64,000 nt of DNA from Clostridium cellulovorans 743B (lineage in GTDB: Bacteria > Bacillota > Clostridia > Clostridiales > Clostridiaceae), in contig NC_014393.1 of the NCBI RefSeq assembly GCF_000145275.1, positions 2,418,001-2,482,000 of the forward strand. Reading direction: 5' to 3'. The stretch's first letter is position 1. Each line of letters starts with the position of its first letter. Both the position numbers and the translations under genes were made by a program. The notes under the pieces were generated by a model. That model was given only the letters and a program-made list of their open reading frames with translations, was not told where the DNA came from and did no database searches. Shown piece by piece: positions 51,644 to 61,063 of the stretch.

Positions 51644-52213
51644 TTATTTTGTAAATATTAATATTGTTGAAATAAGTTCATTGATATCTTGATCTTTTAA
51701 AACTGTTTTAGTACAGTGTTTAGCGTAATTCTCAAATACAATGGAACTTAATCGGTTGACTAAACTTTTTATGATAGTCACTTTTAAAATTATTTTTTTG
51801 CAGACATTTGGGTTATATATTAATTTTTTCATATTTTCAAGTTCATTATTTAGTTTTTCAAGAACTTCATTAATAGGAAGTGCCCCATTGTTTTCATCGA
51901 AAGATTTATTAGTAAATAGCATTAATGTACTAAAAAGTTCATCTATTTCATTACTTTCGATTAATTCTCTAGTACAACTTTTAGCATAGTATTCAAAGGT
52001 TAGAGTACCAACTTTATTTATAGCTGCTTTAATAGCTGAAATTTGTACTAAAATGTCCTTACATTCTGCACCAGCTAAAATCATCTTTTCTATTCCTTTA
52101 ACTTGACCTTGGATTCTACTTAACCGAACTGTTATATTTTTATTTCTTTTTTCTCTGTCTAAAGATTCAGTATTATCAAGAAAATTAGGATCATTTTTTT
52201 CTTTATTTTTCAT
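51644..52213 (-). CDS. Tandem CsoR/FrmR-family (DUF156) regulator
   Basis: 189 residues, about twice the usual ~90. The first half (27-101) is a clear CsoR-family domain (VRLSRIQGQVKGIEKMI...ISAIKAAINKVG). The second (about 118-189) is a diverged repeat ending in nearly the same way (DINELISTILIFTK versus EIDELFSTLMLFTN). The metal or thiol positions are Cys51-Tyr76-Cys80 and Cys138-Tyr163-Cys167. The spacing (25 and 4) is exactly that of the CsoR Cys-His-Cys site, but His is Tyr in both. The two cysteines without His recall CstR-type persulfide sensors. No target operon is adjacent: hisS lies upstream, ftsK downstream. Confidence 0.82.
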   Translation of the reverse strand: MKNKEKNDPNFLDNTESLDREKRNKNITVRLSRIQGQVKGIEKMILAGAECKDILVQISAIKAAINKVGTLTFEYYAKSCTRELIESNEIDELFSTLMLFTNKSFDENNGALPINEVLEKLNNELENMKKLIYNPNVCKKIILKVTIIKSLVNRLSSIVFENYAKHCTKTVLKDQDINELISTILIFTK

Positions 52214-52263
52214 ATAGTCTAGCCCTCTTGTATAAAATTTTTCTTTTCTAAAAGCAAATAAAT

Positions 52264-52319
52264 AGCCTGTTATATTATAATATGAAAATCTATATCATAC
52301 ACTACATATATAACAGGCT
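52264..52319 (-). terminator. hisS operon terminator
   Basis: A 12-bp perfect stem AGCCTGTTATAT (52264-52275 with 52308-52319). On the minus strand it is followed by ATTTATTTGC. Confidence 0.65.
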
Positions 52320-52339
52320 TAATTTCCCTACATGCTATA

Positions 52340-53587
52340 TTATTTAACTAATGAAACAATTTTATCATAGTCTTCTAAATTTATTTCTAGTTGCTCTCCG
52401 TCGCTCATTCTCTTTAACTTTACTTTTTTAGTAGCTAATTCATCATCACCTAAAATTAACGTGTAGGATGCATCAATTTTATTAGCATATTTCATTTGAG
52501 CTTTTACACTTTTATTCATATGGTCAATCTCACATTTTAGTCCTAGCTTTCTAAGGTTATAGGCAAGCTTTAGACTTTCAATTTTTGAAGAATCTCCCAT
52601 TGCGCCAATATATAAATCTATATAAGGCGTTCTAGGAATTTCAATATTAGATTCCTCAAGAGTTAATATTAATCTTTCCATACCCATGCCGAAGCCTACA
52701 GCAGGCATAGAAGGACCACCTACTTGGTTAATTAAATTATCGTATCTTCCACCGCCACATACGGTAAAGTTATTATTTAAGATTTCAAAAACAGTTTTGG
52801 TATAATAATCAAGACCTCGAACTATTCTAGGATTTATTTTATACTTTATATCCATAGCTGTTAAATAAGCTTTTAATGCTTCAAAATGACTTTTACATTC
52901 ATCATCTAAATAGTCAAGAATCTCAGGGGCAGAAGCATTAATTATTTTGCATTTTTCTTCTTTGCAATCTAAAATTCTCATAGGATTTTTCTCGAAACGA
53001 GATTTGCAAGTAGGACATAAGTCATCATAGTTCTTTTTCAAAAATTCTTTCAAAGCAGCATTGTAAATTGCTCTACAATTAGGGCAACCTATGCTATTTA
53101 TATTCAATTCAAGATTATTAACACCAAGTTCTGTAAGAACTCTTAGAGCTAATGAAATAAGTTCAGAATCGATTGATGCATCTTGAGAACCAAAAACTTC
53201 TACTCCAAATTGATGGTGTTCACGTAATCTTCCCTTTTGAACGTTCTCATATCTAAATACTGGAGTAAAATAATACATTTTTGTAGGTTGTGCATCGTTG
53301 AAAAGACTTCCCTCGATAAATGCTCTTACAGCTGAAGCAGTTCCTTCTGGTTTTAAGGTTACACTTCTACCACCTTTATCTTCAAAGGTATACATTTCTT
53401 TTTGGACAACATCTGTAGTTTCACCTACACCTCTTATAAAAAGTTCAGTATGTTCGAAGGCTGGGGTTCTTATTTCTCTTGCACCATATTCAGCAGCAGT
53501 TTTTCTCATTTTTTCTTCAAGGTATTGCCATTTATACGCAATGCCAGGTAACATATCTTTAGTGCCTTTAGGGGCTTGAACTAACAT
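52340..53587 (-). CDS. hisS: Histidine-tRNA ligase
   Basis: 415 residues, class II synthetase. Motif 1 lies in the N-terminal third, motif 2 in FRYENVQKGRLREHHQFGVEVFG, and motif 3 in GFGMGMERLIL; the histidine-specific signatures PRIVRGLDYYTKTVFE and GGGRYDNL are present. The N-terminus (APKGTKDMLP) is diagnostic. AGGAGAG precedes the ATG. It lies 13 bp after hemZ in a dtd-MBL-hemZ-hisS operon. No T-box was recognised in the short gap. Confidence 0.97.
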   Translation of the reverse strand: MLVQAPKGTKDMLPGIAYKWQYLEEKMRKTAAEYGAREIRTPAFEHTELFIRGVGETTDVVQKEMYTFEDKGGRSVTLKPEGTASAVRAFIEGSLFNDAQPTKMYYFTPVFRYENVQKGRLREHHQFGVEVFGSQDASIDSELISLALRVLTELGVNNLELNINSIGCPNCRAIYNAALKEFLKKNYDDLCPTCKSRFEKNPMRILDCKEEKCKIINASAPEILDYLDDECKSHFEALKAYLTAMDIKYKINPRIVRGLDYYTKTVFEILNNNFTVCGGGRYDNLINQVGGPSMPAVGFGMGMERLILTLEESNIEIPRTPYIDLYIGAMGDSSKIESLKLAYNLRKLGLKCEIDHMNKSVKAQMKYANKIDASYTLILGDDELATKKVKLKRMSDGEQLEINLEDYDKIVSLVK

Positions 53588-53600
53588 ATATAATCTCTCC

Positions 53601-55031
53601 TTACTTATATAAAGTATCTAAAAAAGCTTTTTTCTTATCTAAGAGTTCATCTATTCTCTTAGTATATTCTAAAACATCTTTAAGGTTAGCAAATCGTTCA
53701 TGTCTATTTTCTTCATGAAAAACTACTTTTGAAATTCCGTCAGCACCTAGGGCAATAATAGTTTGTTTTTCTTCAATCATTTGAATGTTATATATACAAA
53801 GATTATTGTCTGTTGCATACCCAACGTTTTCTAAATTTCCAACCATATTTTTTTGTTTATACATATAGTAGGGTCTCATATTAAGTTTATTGGCAAGATT
53901 CTCTACTTCATTATACATAGTAATTATATTTGAATTTTTTGCAACACTATATTTTTTGTCATTTATTAAATCTTCTTGAAGTCTTGACCCTCTCTTTATA
54001 GCTAAACCATGAACTGTTACGCTATCAGGTTTAAGTTCAAAGAGCTCAGCACAAGTGGTTTTAACTTCATCTACTCCTTCATTTGGAAGACCAATAATTA
54101 GATCCATATTTATATTGGTAAATCCAAGTTTCCTAGCAAGGTGAAACTTCTTTTTAACTTCTTCTATTGTATGATGCCTACCTATGGTTTTTAATGTTTT
54201 TTCATTCATACTTTGAGGGTTAATGCTTATTCTCGATACATCATATCTTTTCATAGTCATTAATTTTTCTTCTGTAATACTATCTGGTCTTCCACATTCT
54301 ACTGTAAACTCTTTTACATTCTTGTCTTTTATAAAGTTAGTATATACATCATTTAAAATCATCTCGAATTCTTCGTTATTTACAGCAGTTGGCGTACCAC
54401 CACCAAAATATACTGTTTCAATTTTAAGTTTTTTATCGTTAATGTACTTTGATATCATTGAAATTTCTTTTGATAGAGCTTCAAGATAAGGCTTTACGAG
54501 TTTTTCGCAAGTTTTTATAGGGTTTGAAGCAAAAGAGCAGTAAAGACATCTAGTTGGGCAAAAAGGCATTCCTAAGTAGAGTCCTATTACATTTTTTTCA
54601 GTATTAACAATAGAAATTTCTGTTTTAGCAACTTCAATAGCAAGTTTTGCTTTTCCTATAGAACAGCAGAATCTAACCATAAGTTCATTAACAATGGAGT
54701 CTTCATTTAAACCTTCTTTAAGAAGCTCAATAACTCTTTTAGTAGGTCTTATACCAGTCAAAGTTCCCCAAGGTGGGCTTATTTTTGTAATACCCTCAAA
54801 AAACAAAAAGACACCTTTTTTTATATTATCCATGTAGCTAAATCTATCATCAAAACAATAATCATATATTTTACAGTTTTGTTTATCAAATATTGTTACT
54901 TTTCCATCAATATCGATGTTATAGTCGTAATCAAAACTATTTAATTCTACTTCGTTATATTCATAGAATAATTTTATAATATGAGTAATCTCTAAAGTGT
55001 ATTTACTTTCTGCGATTTTTACTTTAATCAT
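53601..55031 (-). CDS. hemZ: Coproporphyrinogen dehydrogenase HemZ-type radical SAM protein
   Basis: 476 residues. The N-terminal ~150 residues include GTLTGIRPTKRVIELL, typical of HemZ rather than HemN. The radical SAM motif CPTRCLYCSF is near residue 170, followed by TVYFGGGTPTAV and the HemN-like INPQSMN and DLIIGLPNEG. It is annotated as oxygen-independent coproporphyrinogen oxidase, but in clostridia lacking a full haem pathway the substrate is uncertain. AGGAGA precedes the ATG. Its placement next to hisS is common in Firmicutes. Confidence 0.88.
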   Translation of the reverse strand: MIKVKIAESKYTLEITHIIKLFYEYNEVELNSFDYDYNIDIDGKVTIFDKQNCKIYDYCFDDRFSYMDNIKKGVFLFFEGITKISPPWGTLTGIRPTKRVIELLKEGLNEDSIVNELMVRFCCSIGKAKLAIEVAKTEISIVNTEKNVIGLYLGMPFCPTRCLYCSFASNPIKTCEKLVKPYLEALSKEISMISKYINDKKLKIETVYFGGGTPTAVNNEEFEMILNDVYTNFIKDKNVKEFTVECGRPDSITEEKLMTMKRYDVSRISINPQSMNEKTLKTIGRHHTIEEVKKKFHLARKLGFTNINMDLIIGLPNEGVDEVKTTCAELFELKPDSVTVHGLAIKRGSRLQEDLINDKKYSVAKNSNIITMYNEVENLANKLNMRPYYMYKQKNMVGNLENVGYATDNNLCIYNIQMIEEKQTIIALGADGISKVVFHEENRHERFANLKDVLEYTKRIDELLDKKKAFLDTLYK

Positions 55032-55044
55032 TTTTTCTCCTAAA

Positions 55045-55644
55045 TTAAAATCTGTAATGAGTTTTTTCAGAACCTATCGTAGTATAAGGACCGTGACCAG
55101 AGTATGCCACAGTATCTACATCTAAACATAGGAGTTTATTAATTATAGAATTAATAAGAGTTTCGTAGTTTCCACCAGGTAGGTCAGTGCGACCAAAGGA
55201 ACTGTTAAACAAAGTATCGCCACAAAATAAAATTTTGCCAGAACTGAAACACACTCCTCCTGGAGAATGTCCTGGAGTTGAGATTACTTTGAAAGATAAA
55301 TTTCCAAAATTCAGTTCATCACCATCAGAAATATTAACTATGTGGCAATTTTCTGGAATATAACCAAAAATAAAAGCATTTTCTCTCATCAGTTCTTCAT
55401 CTTCTTTTTTTAAATAAACTGGAAGATTATATTGCTCTACCAAATAAGGCATCCCCAAACTATGATCCATATGACCATGAGTTAGGAAAATAGCTTTTAG
55501 TTGAACATCTGCAGATGTAAGAAAATGTTTAAGTCCATTTACATCATCGCCTGGATCAATTATTACTGCATCATTAGTTGATTCATCAATAACTAAGTAG
55601 CAATTAGTTTGATATGCACCTAATTGTACTGATTTTATTTTCAT
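55045..55644 (-). CDS. MBL-fold metallo-hydrolase (glyoxalase II-like)
   Basis: 199 residues. The metal-binding motif THGHMDHSLG gives the HxHxDH site, followed by TPGHSPGGVC, FCGDTLF and SGHGPYT, which supply the remaining His and Asp ligands. The resemblance is to the YcbL/glyoxalase II branch that hydrolyses thioesters, but the substrate is not proved. GGAGG precedes the ATG. It lies between dtd and hemZ with 13-15 bp gaps. Confidence 0.88.
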   Translation of the reverse strand: MKIKSVQLGAYQTNCYLVIDESTNDAVIIDPGDDVNGLKHFLTSADVQLKAIFLTHGHMDHSLGMPYLVEQYNLPVYLKKEDEELMRENAFIFGYIPENCHIVNISDGDELNFGNLSFKVISTPGHSPGGVCFSSGKILFCGDTLFNSSFGRTDLPGGNYETLINSIINKLLCLDVDTVAYSGHGPYTTIGSEKTHYRF

Positions 55645-55659
55645 AAATTACCTCCATAT

Positions 55660-56109
55660 TTAAAAATTCTTTTTACTATCTAATATTAAAGTTATAGGAC
55701 CATCATTAATAATTTGAACTTCCATATCAGCACCAAATTGTCCGTGCTCAACGGTGTTTATATATTTTTTGCAAGCTAAAATAAAAGCTTCATATAGGGT
55801 TTCAGCTTTTTCACCACTTAGCGCACTGCTAAAGCTTGGTCGACGTCCTCTTCGACAATCACCATATATGGTGAAATTAGAAACAATTAATATTTCTCCG
55901 TGGACATCAATCAATGATTTATTTAATTTTTGATTCTCGTCCTCAAAAACTCTAAGGTTACAAATTTTTTCAGCAAGATATTCTACATCGTTTAATGTAT
56001 CTTCTTCTCCAATTCCAAGAAGAACATTAAAACCTTTTGAGATTTTACCTATTACCACATTATCCACTGTAACTTTAGATTCAGACACTCTTTGAACTAC
56101 AGCTCTCAT
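55660..56109 (-). CDS. dtd: D-aminoacyl-tRNA deacylase
   Basis: 149 residues, the canonical length. It removes D-amino acids (and glycine) mischarged on tRNA. MRAVVQRVSESKVTVD, VSNFTIYGDCRRGRRPSFSSA and the C-terminal NDGPITLILDS, whose Gly-Pro lines the active site, are diagnostic. AGGAG precedes the ATG. First gene of the dtd-MBL-hemZ-hisS group; it follows relA, as in many Firmicutes. Confidence 0.96.
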   Translation of the reverse strand: MRAVVQRVSESKVTVDNVVIGKISKGFNVLLGIGEEDTLNDVEYLAEKICNLRVFEDENQKLNKSLIDVHGEILIVSNFTIYGDCRRGRRPSFSSALSGEKAETLYEAFILACKKYINTVEHGQFGADMEVQIINDGPITLILDSKKNF

Positions 56110-56255
56110 ATATAAGACTCCTTATAGATATGTTTCATTATTAAAACTACATCAAAAGTTTATAGGATTATTTAGTATAGATAATACCTATGTAGAATTC
56201 TTTAGTGAAACATATATAGCTATTCTAATTGTTGTATGAATTTATCGTTTTTTTA

Positions 56256-58430
56256 TTAGCCACTTGTTCTATGAACATCTATAACACCTTTCAATTTCCT
56301 CAACTTTTTCATAAGGTCGTGCAATTGTTTAACATTACATACTTTAACTTTTAAGTTGATTGTGGCAACGTCATTTTTTTGTGTTCTAGCATTTATACCT
56401 TGAAGGGAAGTTTTGGTATCAGAAATGGTCATAACAACTTCATTTAGTAACCCAGTTCTGTCATATGCCTCAACTTGCATATCTGCAATGAAATCTTGAG
56501 TACTTTCAATTCCCCACTCTACATCAACTATTCTAGTTGCATCTTCCTGTATCAATGTTTCAAGGTTTAAACAATCACGTCTGTGGATTGAAACACCTCT
56601 ACCTTTAGTAATATAACCAAGGATATCATCACCAGGAATTGGACTACAACATTGAGCAAATCGAACTAGGATGTCTCTTTCACCTTTTACCATCACACCA
56701 GGTGGTGTTTTACAAACTTTTTTATTTTTATTCTTTTTAGATATAGTTTCATTTATTTCATCAACGGTTATGTTTTCAGGAACTTTTGGGTTTAACGTTT
56801 CAACTAGTTTAGTCACAATAATAGATGGTGATAAAGTACCTGTACCAACCAAAACGTATAAGTCTTCTATAGTTCCTACAGCACCTTTTTTTAGGAAATT
56901 ACCAAGAACTAGTACCTTAGATAATTCACCAAAATTGTGTCCTTGTCTTTTAGATTCTCTCTCAAGTAGTTCTTTTCCCTTAGAAATTTGTTCTTCTCGC
57001 TTAGCTTTTTTGAACCATTCTCTTATTTTACTTCTAGCATGATTGCTTTTTACAGTGCTAAGCCAATCTATACTAGGACCTTTAGGGAGGCTCGAAGTCA
57101 TAACGTCTACAATTTCGCCAGTTTTCAATTTATAATCTAAAGGTATGATTTTTCCATTAACCTTAGCCCCGATACATCTATTACCTACGTCTGTATGGAT
57201 TCTATAAGCAAAATCAATTGGTGTTGACTCATAAGGAAGATTGATTACTTTTCCCGCAGGAGTAAATACAAAAACCTCATCAGAAAATAAATCTACTTTA
57301 AAGTTTTCCATAAACTCTTTAGCATTGGCTTCTTCAGTTTGATATTCTATAACATCTCTAATCCAACCAAGTTTATTATCGAAGTCCTTATCATTGCTAC
57401 TACCACCTTCTTTGTACTTCCAGTGTGCAGCTATTCCGAATTCTGCGGTTTTATGCATGTCGAAAGTTCGGATTTGAATTTCAAAAGGTTTGCCATTTTT
57501 AGCAAACACAGTCGTATGCAAAGATTGATACATATTAGGCTTTGGCATTGCTATATAATCTTTAAATCTGCCTGGAATAGGTTTATACATTGTATGAACA
57601 ATTCCAAGTGTAGCGTAACAATCTTTTATGGTTTTAACGAGAATCCTTACTGCCATTAAATCAAAAATTTGATCTAAGGATTTGTTTTTGTTAACCATCT
57701 TTTTATATATACTATAAAAATGCTTTGGTCTTCCATCAATATCAGCATGTATATTTGAAGCACCTAGATTGTTTATTAATTCATCAATTATTTCTCGGAT
57801 ATCATTTTCTCTTTCAGTTCTTTTTGATGCAATTTTTTGTACTAAATCGTAATACTCTGTGGAATGAAGATATCTAAGACATAAATCTTCAAGCTCCCAT
57901 TTAATTTTAAATATACCTAAACGATGAGCAAGAGGTGCGTATATATCCATAGTTTCTTTTGCAATCTCCTTTTGCTTATCAGGAGATTGAAATTTTATAG
58001 TTCTCATGTTGTGCAATCTATCTGCCAGCTTGATTAGAATAACTCTAATATCTTTTGTCATAGCCAATAACATTTTTCTAATATTATCTGCTTGTGCTTC
58101 TTCTTTTGTTCTATAATGAATTTTATCTAGCTTTGTTACTCCATCTACTAAATCAGCAACTTCTTTTGTAAACTCACGTACCATGTCTTCATATGTAAAA
58201 TCTGTATCTTCAACAACATCGTGAAGTAATCCAGCTACTATTGTGGCTGTATCCATCCCCATTTCTGTTAAAATTTTAGCAACTTCAACAGGATGGATAA
58301 AATAAGCTTCTCCTGATAGTCTTTTTTGACCTTCATGAGCTTTTTCTGTGAAAAAGTAAGCTTTTTCAATAAGTTCCTTATTTACATTCATATTATTCTC
58401 ATCGATGATTTGCAGTAATTTATCTAGCAT
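56256..58430 (-). CDS. relA: Bifunctional (p)ppGpp synthetase/hydrolase
   Basis: 724 residues, a long RSH protein. The order is: an HD hydrolase domain with GLLHDVVEDTDFTYED and LIKLADRLHNMRT, a synthetase domain with DLMAVRILV and GRFKDYIAMPKPNMYQSLHT, then a TGS domain (VFVFTPAGKVINLPYESTPIDFAYRIHT), a zinc-finger-like CCSPIPGDDI region and a C-terminal ACT domain. Both catalytic halves look intact, so it should make and degrade (p)ppGpp. AGGAGT precedes the ATG. Confidence 0.96.
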   Translation of the reverse strand: MLDKLLQIIDENNMNVNKELIEKAYFFTEKAHEGQKRLSGEAYFIHPVEVAKILTEMGMDTATIVAGLLHDVVEDTDFTYEDMVREFTKEVADLVDGVTKLDKIHYRTKEEAQADNIRKMLLAMTKDIRVILIKLADRLHNMRTIKFQSPDKQKEIAKETMDIYAPLAHRLGIFKIKWELEDLCLRYLHSTEYYDLVQKIASKRTERENDIREIIDELINNLGASNIHADIDGRPKHFYSIYKKMVNKNKSLDQIFDLMAVRILVKTIKDCYATLGIVHTMYKPIPGRFKDYIAMPKPNMYQSLHTTVFAKNGKPFEIQIRTFDMHKTAEFGIAAHWKYKEGGSSNDKDFDNKLGWIRDVIEYQTEEANAKEFMENFKVDLFSDEVFVFTPAGKVINLPYESTPIDFAYRIHTDVGNRCIGAKVNGKIIPLDYKLKTGEIVDVMTSSLPKGPSIDWLSTVKSNHARSKIREWFKKAKREEQISKGKELLERESKRQGHNFGELSKVLVLGNFLKKGAVGTIEDLYVLVGTGTLSPSIIVTKLVETLNPKVPENITVDEINETISKKNKNKKVCKTPPGVMVKGERDILVRFAQCCSPIPGDDILGYITKGRGVSIHRRDCLNLETLIQEDATRIVDVEWGIESTQDFIADMQVEAYDRTGLLNEVVMTISDTKTSLQGINARTQKNDVATINLKVKVCNVKQLHDLMKKLRKLKGVIDVHRTSG

Positions 58431-58466
58431 AGGTAAGCACTCCTAAACTTATTCGTTAAAATCAAA

Positions 58467-58490
58467 GGCTGGTTTTGCAACCAGCCATAT
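58467..58490 (-). terminator. Hairpin between apt and relA
   Basis: GGCTGGTT/AACCAGCC with a 4-nt loop (58467-58486). On the minus strand it is followed by TTTGATTTT. Terminator or attenuator after apt. Confidence 0.7.
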
Positions 58491-58530
58491 AGTTTATAAA
58501 CATTATATAATATTAAGTAATTTTTTGCAA

Positions 58531-59049
58531 TTATATATCATATTCTATCAATGAATGTATGTTATAACCTTGTAGTTTTTCTCTACCTTTTAAATCTTTA
58601 AGTTCAATAGCAAAATTAATTGATACTACTTCTCCACCAAGTTCTTCTACTAACTTTGCTACAGCTTCAATTGTTCCTCCAGTTGCAAGTAAATCGTCAA
58701 CTATAGCAACTCTTTGACCTTTTTTTATTGCATCTTTATGTATTTCTAAGGAATCCACCCCATACTCAAGAGCATATTCCATAGAAATAGTATCACATGG
58801 AAGTTTTCCAGGCTTTCTTACAGGAACAAAACCTGCACTTAAAGCATAAGCCACTGGAACACCAAACAAGAATCCTCTTGCTTCTGGACCTACTACTAAA
58901 TCTACCTTTTCGTTTTTTAAAGTTTCAGTCATTGTATCAATAGCATATTTATATGCTTCTCCGTCTTGAAGTAGAGTAGTAATATCTTTAAAGCTAATTC
59001 CAGGCTTCGGAAAATCGTTTATAATTCTAATTTTACTTTTTAAATCCAT
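58531..59049 (-). CDS. apt: Adenine phosphoribosyltransferase
   Basis: 172 residues. It makes AMP from adenine and PRPP. The PRPP-binding motif VAIVDDLLATGGT and the adenine-site region VGPEARGFLFGVPVAYALSAGFVPVRKPGKLP are canonical. GGGAGA precedes the ATG. The order recJ-apt-relA is usual in Firmicutes. Confidence 0.97.
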   Translation of the reverse strand: MDLKSKIRIINDFPKPGISFKDITTLLQDGEAYKYAIDTMTETLKNEKVDLVVGPEARGFLFGVPVAYALSAGFVPVRKPGKLPCDTISMEYALEYGVDSLEIHKDAIKKGQRVAIVDDLLATGGTIEAVAKLVEELGGEVVSINFAIELKDLKGREKLQGYNIHSLIEYDI

Positions 59050-59135
59050 CTGTATTCTCCCTTTACATTAATTTCAAAATAACATCTATATAGGTAAATT
59101 ATATATATATCAAAAAATATTATCAAGTATGAAAA

Positions 59136-60014
59136 CTATTTAATAATATTTTTATTCAAGTTAACTTCTTTTATAAGATATTTCGCTATTTGTTTTGCTC
59201 TATACTTGTCATCAGTAGTAAATAGTTCAACAACAATTCGAGCATTATCCATTCTTCCTATAGCATTAATTCTAGGTATTACTGTAAATGCTAACTTATA
59301 AGCAGCAGCTTCATTTATGCTGTAAACATTATTTTCTTCAATAAGAGCATTGATACCATGGTTCTTAGTATCACATAAATGTGAAATTCCTAGCTCTACT
59401 AAAGTTTTATTTTCATCTAATAAAGGTACATCACTAGAAATCGTTCCTAGCATACATAAATCTAGATATTTAGTTATTGATTTAATTTGATAAAATATAC
59501 CAACAGCTTCAATAAATTTATATGCCATTCCAGCACCAGACAAATCCTTAAATGGATATGAACAGTCCTTTTGCTTTGTATTTATTGTAATAGTCTTAGG
59601 AACTATATTTTCAATAGATCTATTGTCAATTATTACAACATCAATCCCTAGTTCTTTACATAGCTCTACTTGATTGTAAGAATTTATCCCACAGCCTATA
59701 GTTAATATTAAATCTGCACCTAAAAATTTTATATGATTCTTTACAACTTCATACTGAATTTCTCGGTTTGCATTAGCTGTTTCTGGAATAAAATACTCTA
59801 CATCAGCCTTTAAGTACCTAAGCATAAGTAAAAGCATAGAAACACTAGTAATACCATCAACATCATAATAACCATAGATAACAATCTTCTCTTGGTTATT
59901 TATAGCAGCTACTACTCTTTCTAAAGCTTTATCTACATTTTTCATTAAAAACGGATTATATTTATTATAGTTTCTTATAAATTCCTTCTGACGTTCTTTA
60001 TACAAGTGTTCCAT
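59136..60014 (-). CDS. RecJ-like DHH-family protein, truncated and with lost catalytic motifs
   Basis: 292 residues, against about 560-590 or more for full RecJ. It occupies the recJ position between secF and apt and keeps the RecJ N-terminal fold (RINAIGRMDNA, LSGAGMAYKF). The catalytic residues are mostly gone. Motif I GDYDxDG is GYYDVDG (48-54). Motif II VDCG is IGCG (Asp to Gly107). Motif III DHH is Asp130-Asn131-Arg132. Motif IV IADVVP is ISSDVP (Asp to Ser194). The C-terminal half, including the DHHA1 and OB-fold parts, is absent. The open frame is uninterrupted and has a good ribosome site (GGAGG, 8 nt before ATG 60014). It is probably not an exonuclease; a binding role or slow decay are alternatives. 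Confidence 0.85.
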   Translation of the reverse strand: MEHLYKERQKEFIRNYNKYNPFLMKNVDKALERVVAAINNQEKIVIYGYYDVDGITSVSMLLLMLRYLKADVEYFIPETANANREIQYEVVKNHIKFLGADLILTIGCGINSYNQVELCKELGIDVVIIDNRSIENIVPKTITINTKQKDCSYPFKDLSGAGMAYKFIEAVGIFYQIKSITKYLDLCMLGTISSDVPLLDENKTLVELGISHLCDTKNHGINALIEENNVYSINEAAAYKLAFTVIPRINAIGRMDNARIVVELFTTDDKYRAKQIAKYLIKEVNLNKNIIK

Positions 60015-60150
60015 TATAGCTTCCTCCGAACATGATAAGCAAGATACATTATAGAGGATTTTCGGGAATTTTACAAACATTTTTGATAAATTTGTATGCT
60101 TTAAAGTGAAAAAACTTTTTCTTTATGCAAAATATATAAATTTATAAGAA

Positions 60151-60175
60151 AAAAGACCAGAATTTCTGGTCTTTT
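60151..60175 (-). terminator. secF terminator
   Basis: Stem AAAAGACCAGA/TCTGGTCTTTT with a 3-nt loop, directly after secF on the minus strand, then TTTCTTATAAATTT. Confidence 0.85.
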
Positions 60176-60181
60176 ACATTG

Positions 60182-61063
60182 CTATTTACTGAATTTTTTC
60201 TTTAATAAAACCCAAGTTGGACTTGCTATAAATATTGAAGAATAACATCCTGCTGCTATACCAACTATAAGAGGTAATCCAAAGTTTCTTACTTCAGGAA
60301 CCCCAATTGTTATTGCAGATATAGTAATTAAAGTAGTAGTAACTGTTAAGATTGAACGATGTATAGTTTGTTTAATTGACGTATCAGCAATATCTGCGTA
60401 AGTGTCTGATTTTTTAGCATTTTTAAGATTTTCTCTTATTCTATCAAATACAACTATAGTATCGTTCATAGAGTAACCTAATACTGTTAGCATTGCTGCA
60501 ATGAATGGTGAATCCACTTGTATTTGGAATATAGAATAAAAGGTTATAACTATTAATATGTCATGAAGTAAAGCAACGATAGAAGATATACCAAAAAGAA
60601 TTTCGAATCTAAAAGCTATGTAAATAAGCATAGCTGCTACGGCTATTACTACCGCTATTGAAGCTTTTTGTTTTAATTCATTTCCTATTGTTGCACCAAT
60701 AACATCTGAGTTTGCTATTTTTGCTTCTGGAAAGTCTTTTTTAACTTCTTCTATAATCTTTGCTAAGTTTTCTTCAGAAAGATTGCCACTGTTTGATTTT
60801 AAATCAATTTGAGTACTATCATTAACCTTACTATCCACAGCTGTATTATAAATTACATCAGCATCATAAGTTCTAACAATATCAATAATTTTTGCTTCTT
60901 CAGCTTCATCAATAGTTTTCCCAACTGAAAGTTCGACTATAGTACCACCTTTGAAGTCTATTCCCATATTAAGTCCTTGAGTAGTAAGAGATACAATACC
61001 TGCTATTATAATCAAGACAGAAATAGAAAACCATAATTTTGTTTTTTTAATTACGCTAAACAT
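60182..61063 (-). CDS. secF: Protein translocase subunit SecF
   Basis: 293 residues with six membrane helices. The N-terminal GLNMGIDFKGGTIVE and the C-terminal LGYSMNDTIVVFDRIREN are the SecF signatures. With SecD it uses the proton gradient to complete protein export after SecYEG. It starts immediately after the secD stop; GGGGGAG precedes the ATG. SecD and SecF are separate genes here, not fused. Confidence 0.96.
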   Translation of the reverse strand: MFSVIKKTKLWFSISVLIIIAGIVSLTTQGLNMGIDFKGGTIVELSVGKTIDEAEEAKIIDIVRTYDADVIYNTAVDSKVNDSTQIDLKSNSGNLSEENLAKIIEEVKKDFPEAKIANSDVIGATIGNELKQKASIAVVIAVAAMLIYIAFRFEILFGISSIVALLHDILIVITFYSIFQIQVDSPFIAAMLTVLGYSMNDTIVVFDRIRENLKNAKKSDTYADIADTSIKQTIHRSILTVTTTLITISAITIGVPEVRNFGLPLIVGIAAGCYSSIFIASPTWVLLKKKFSK

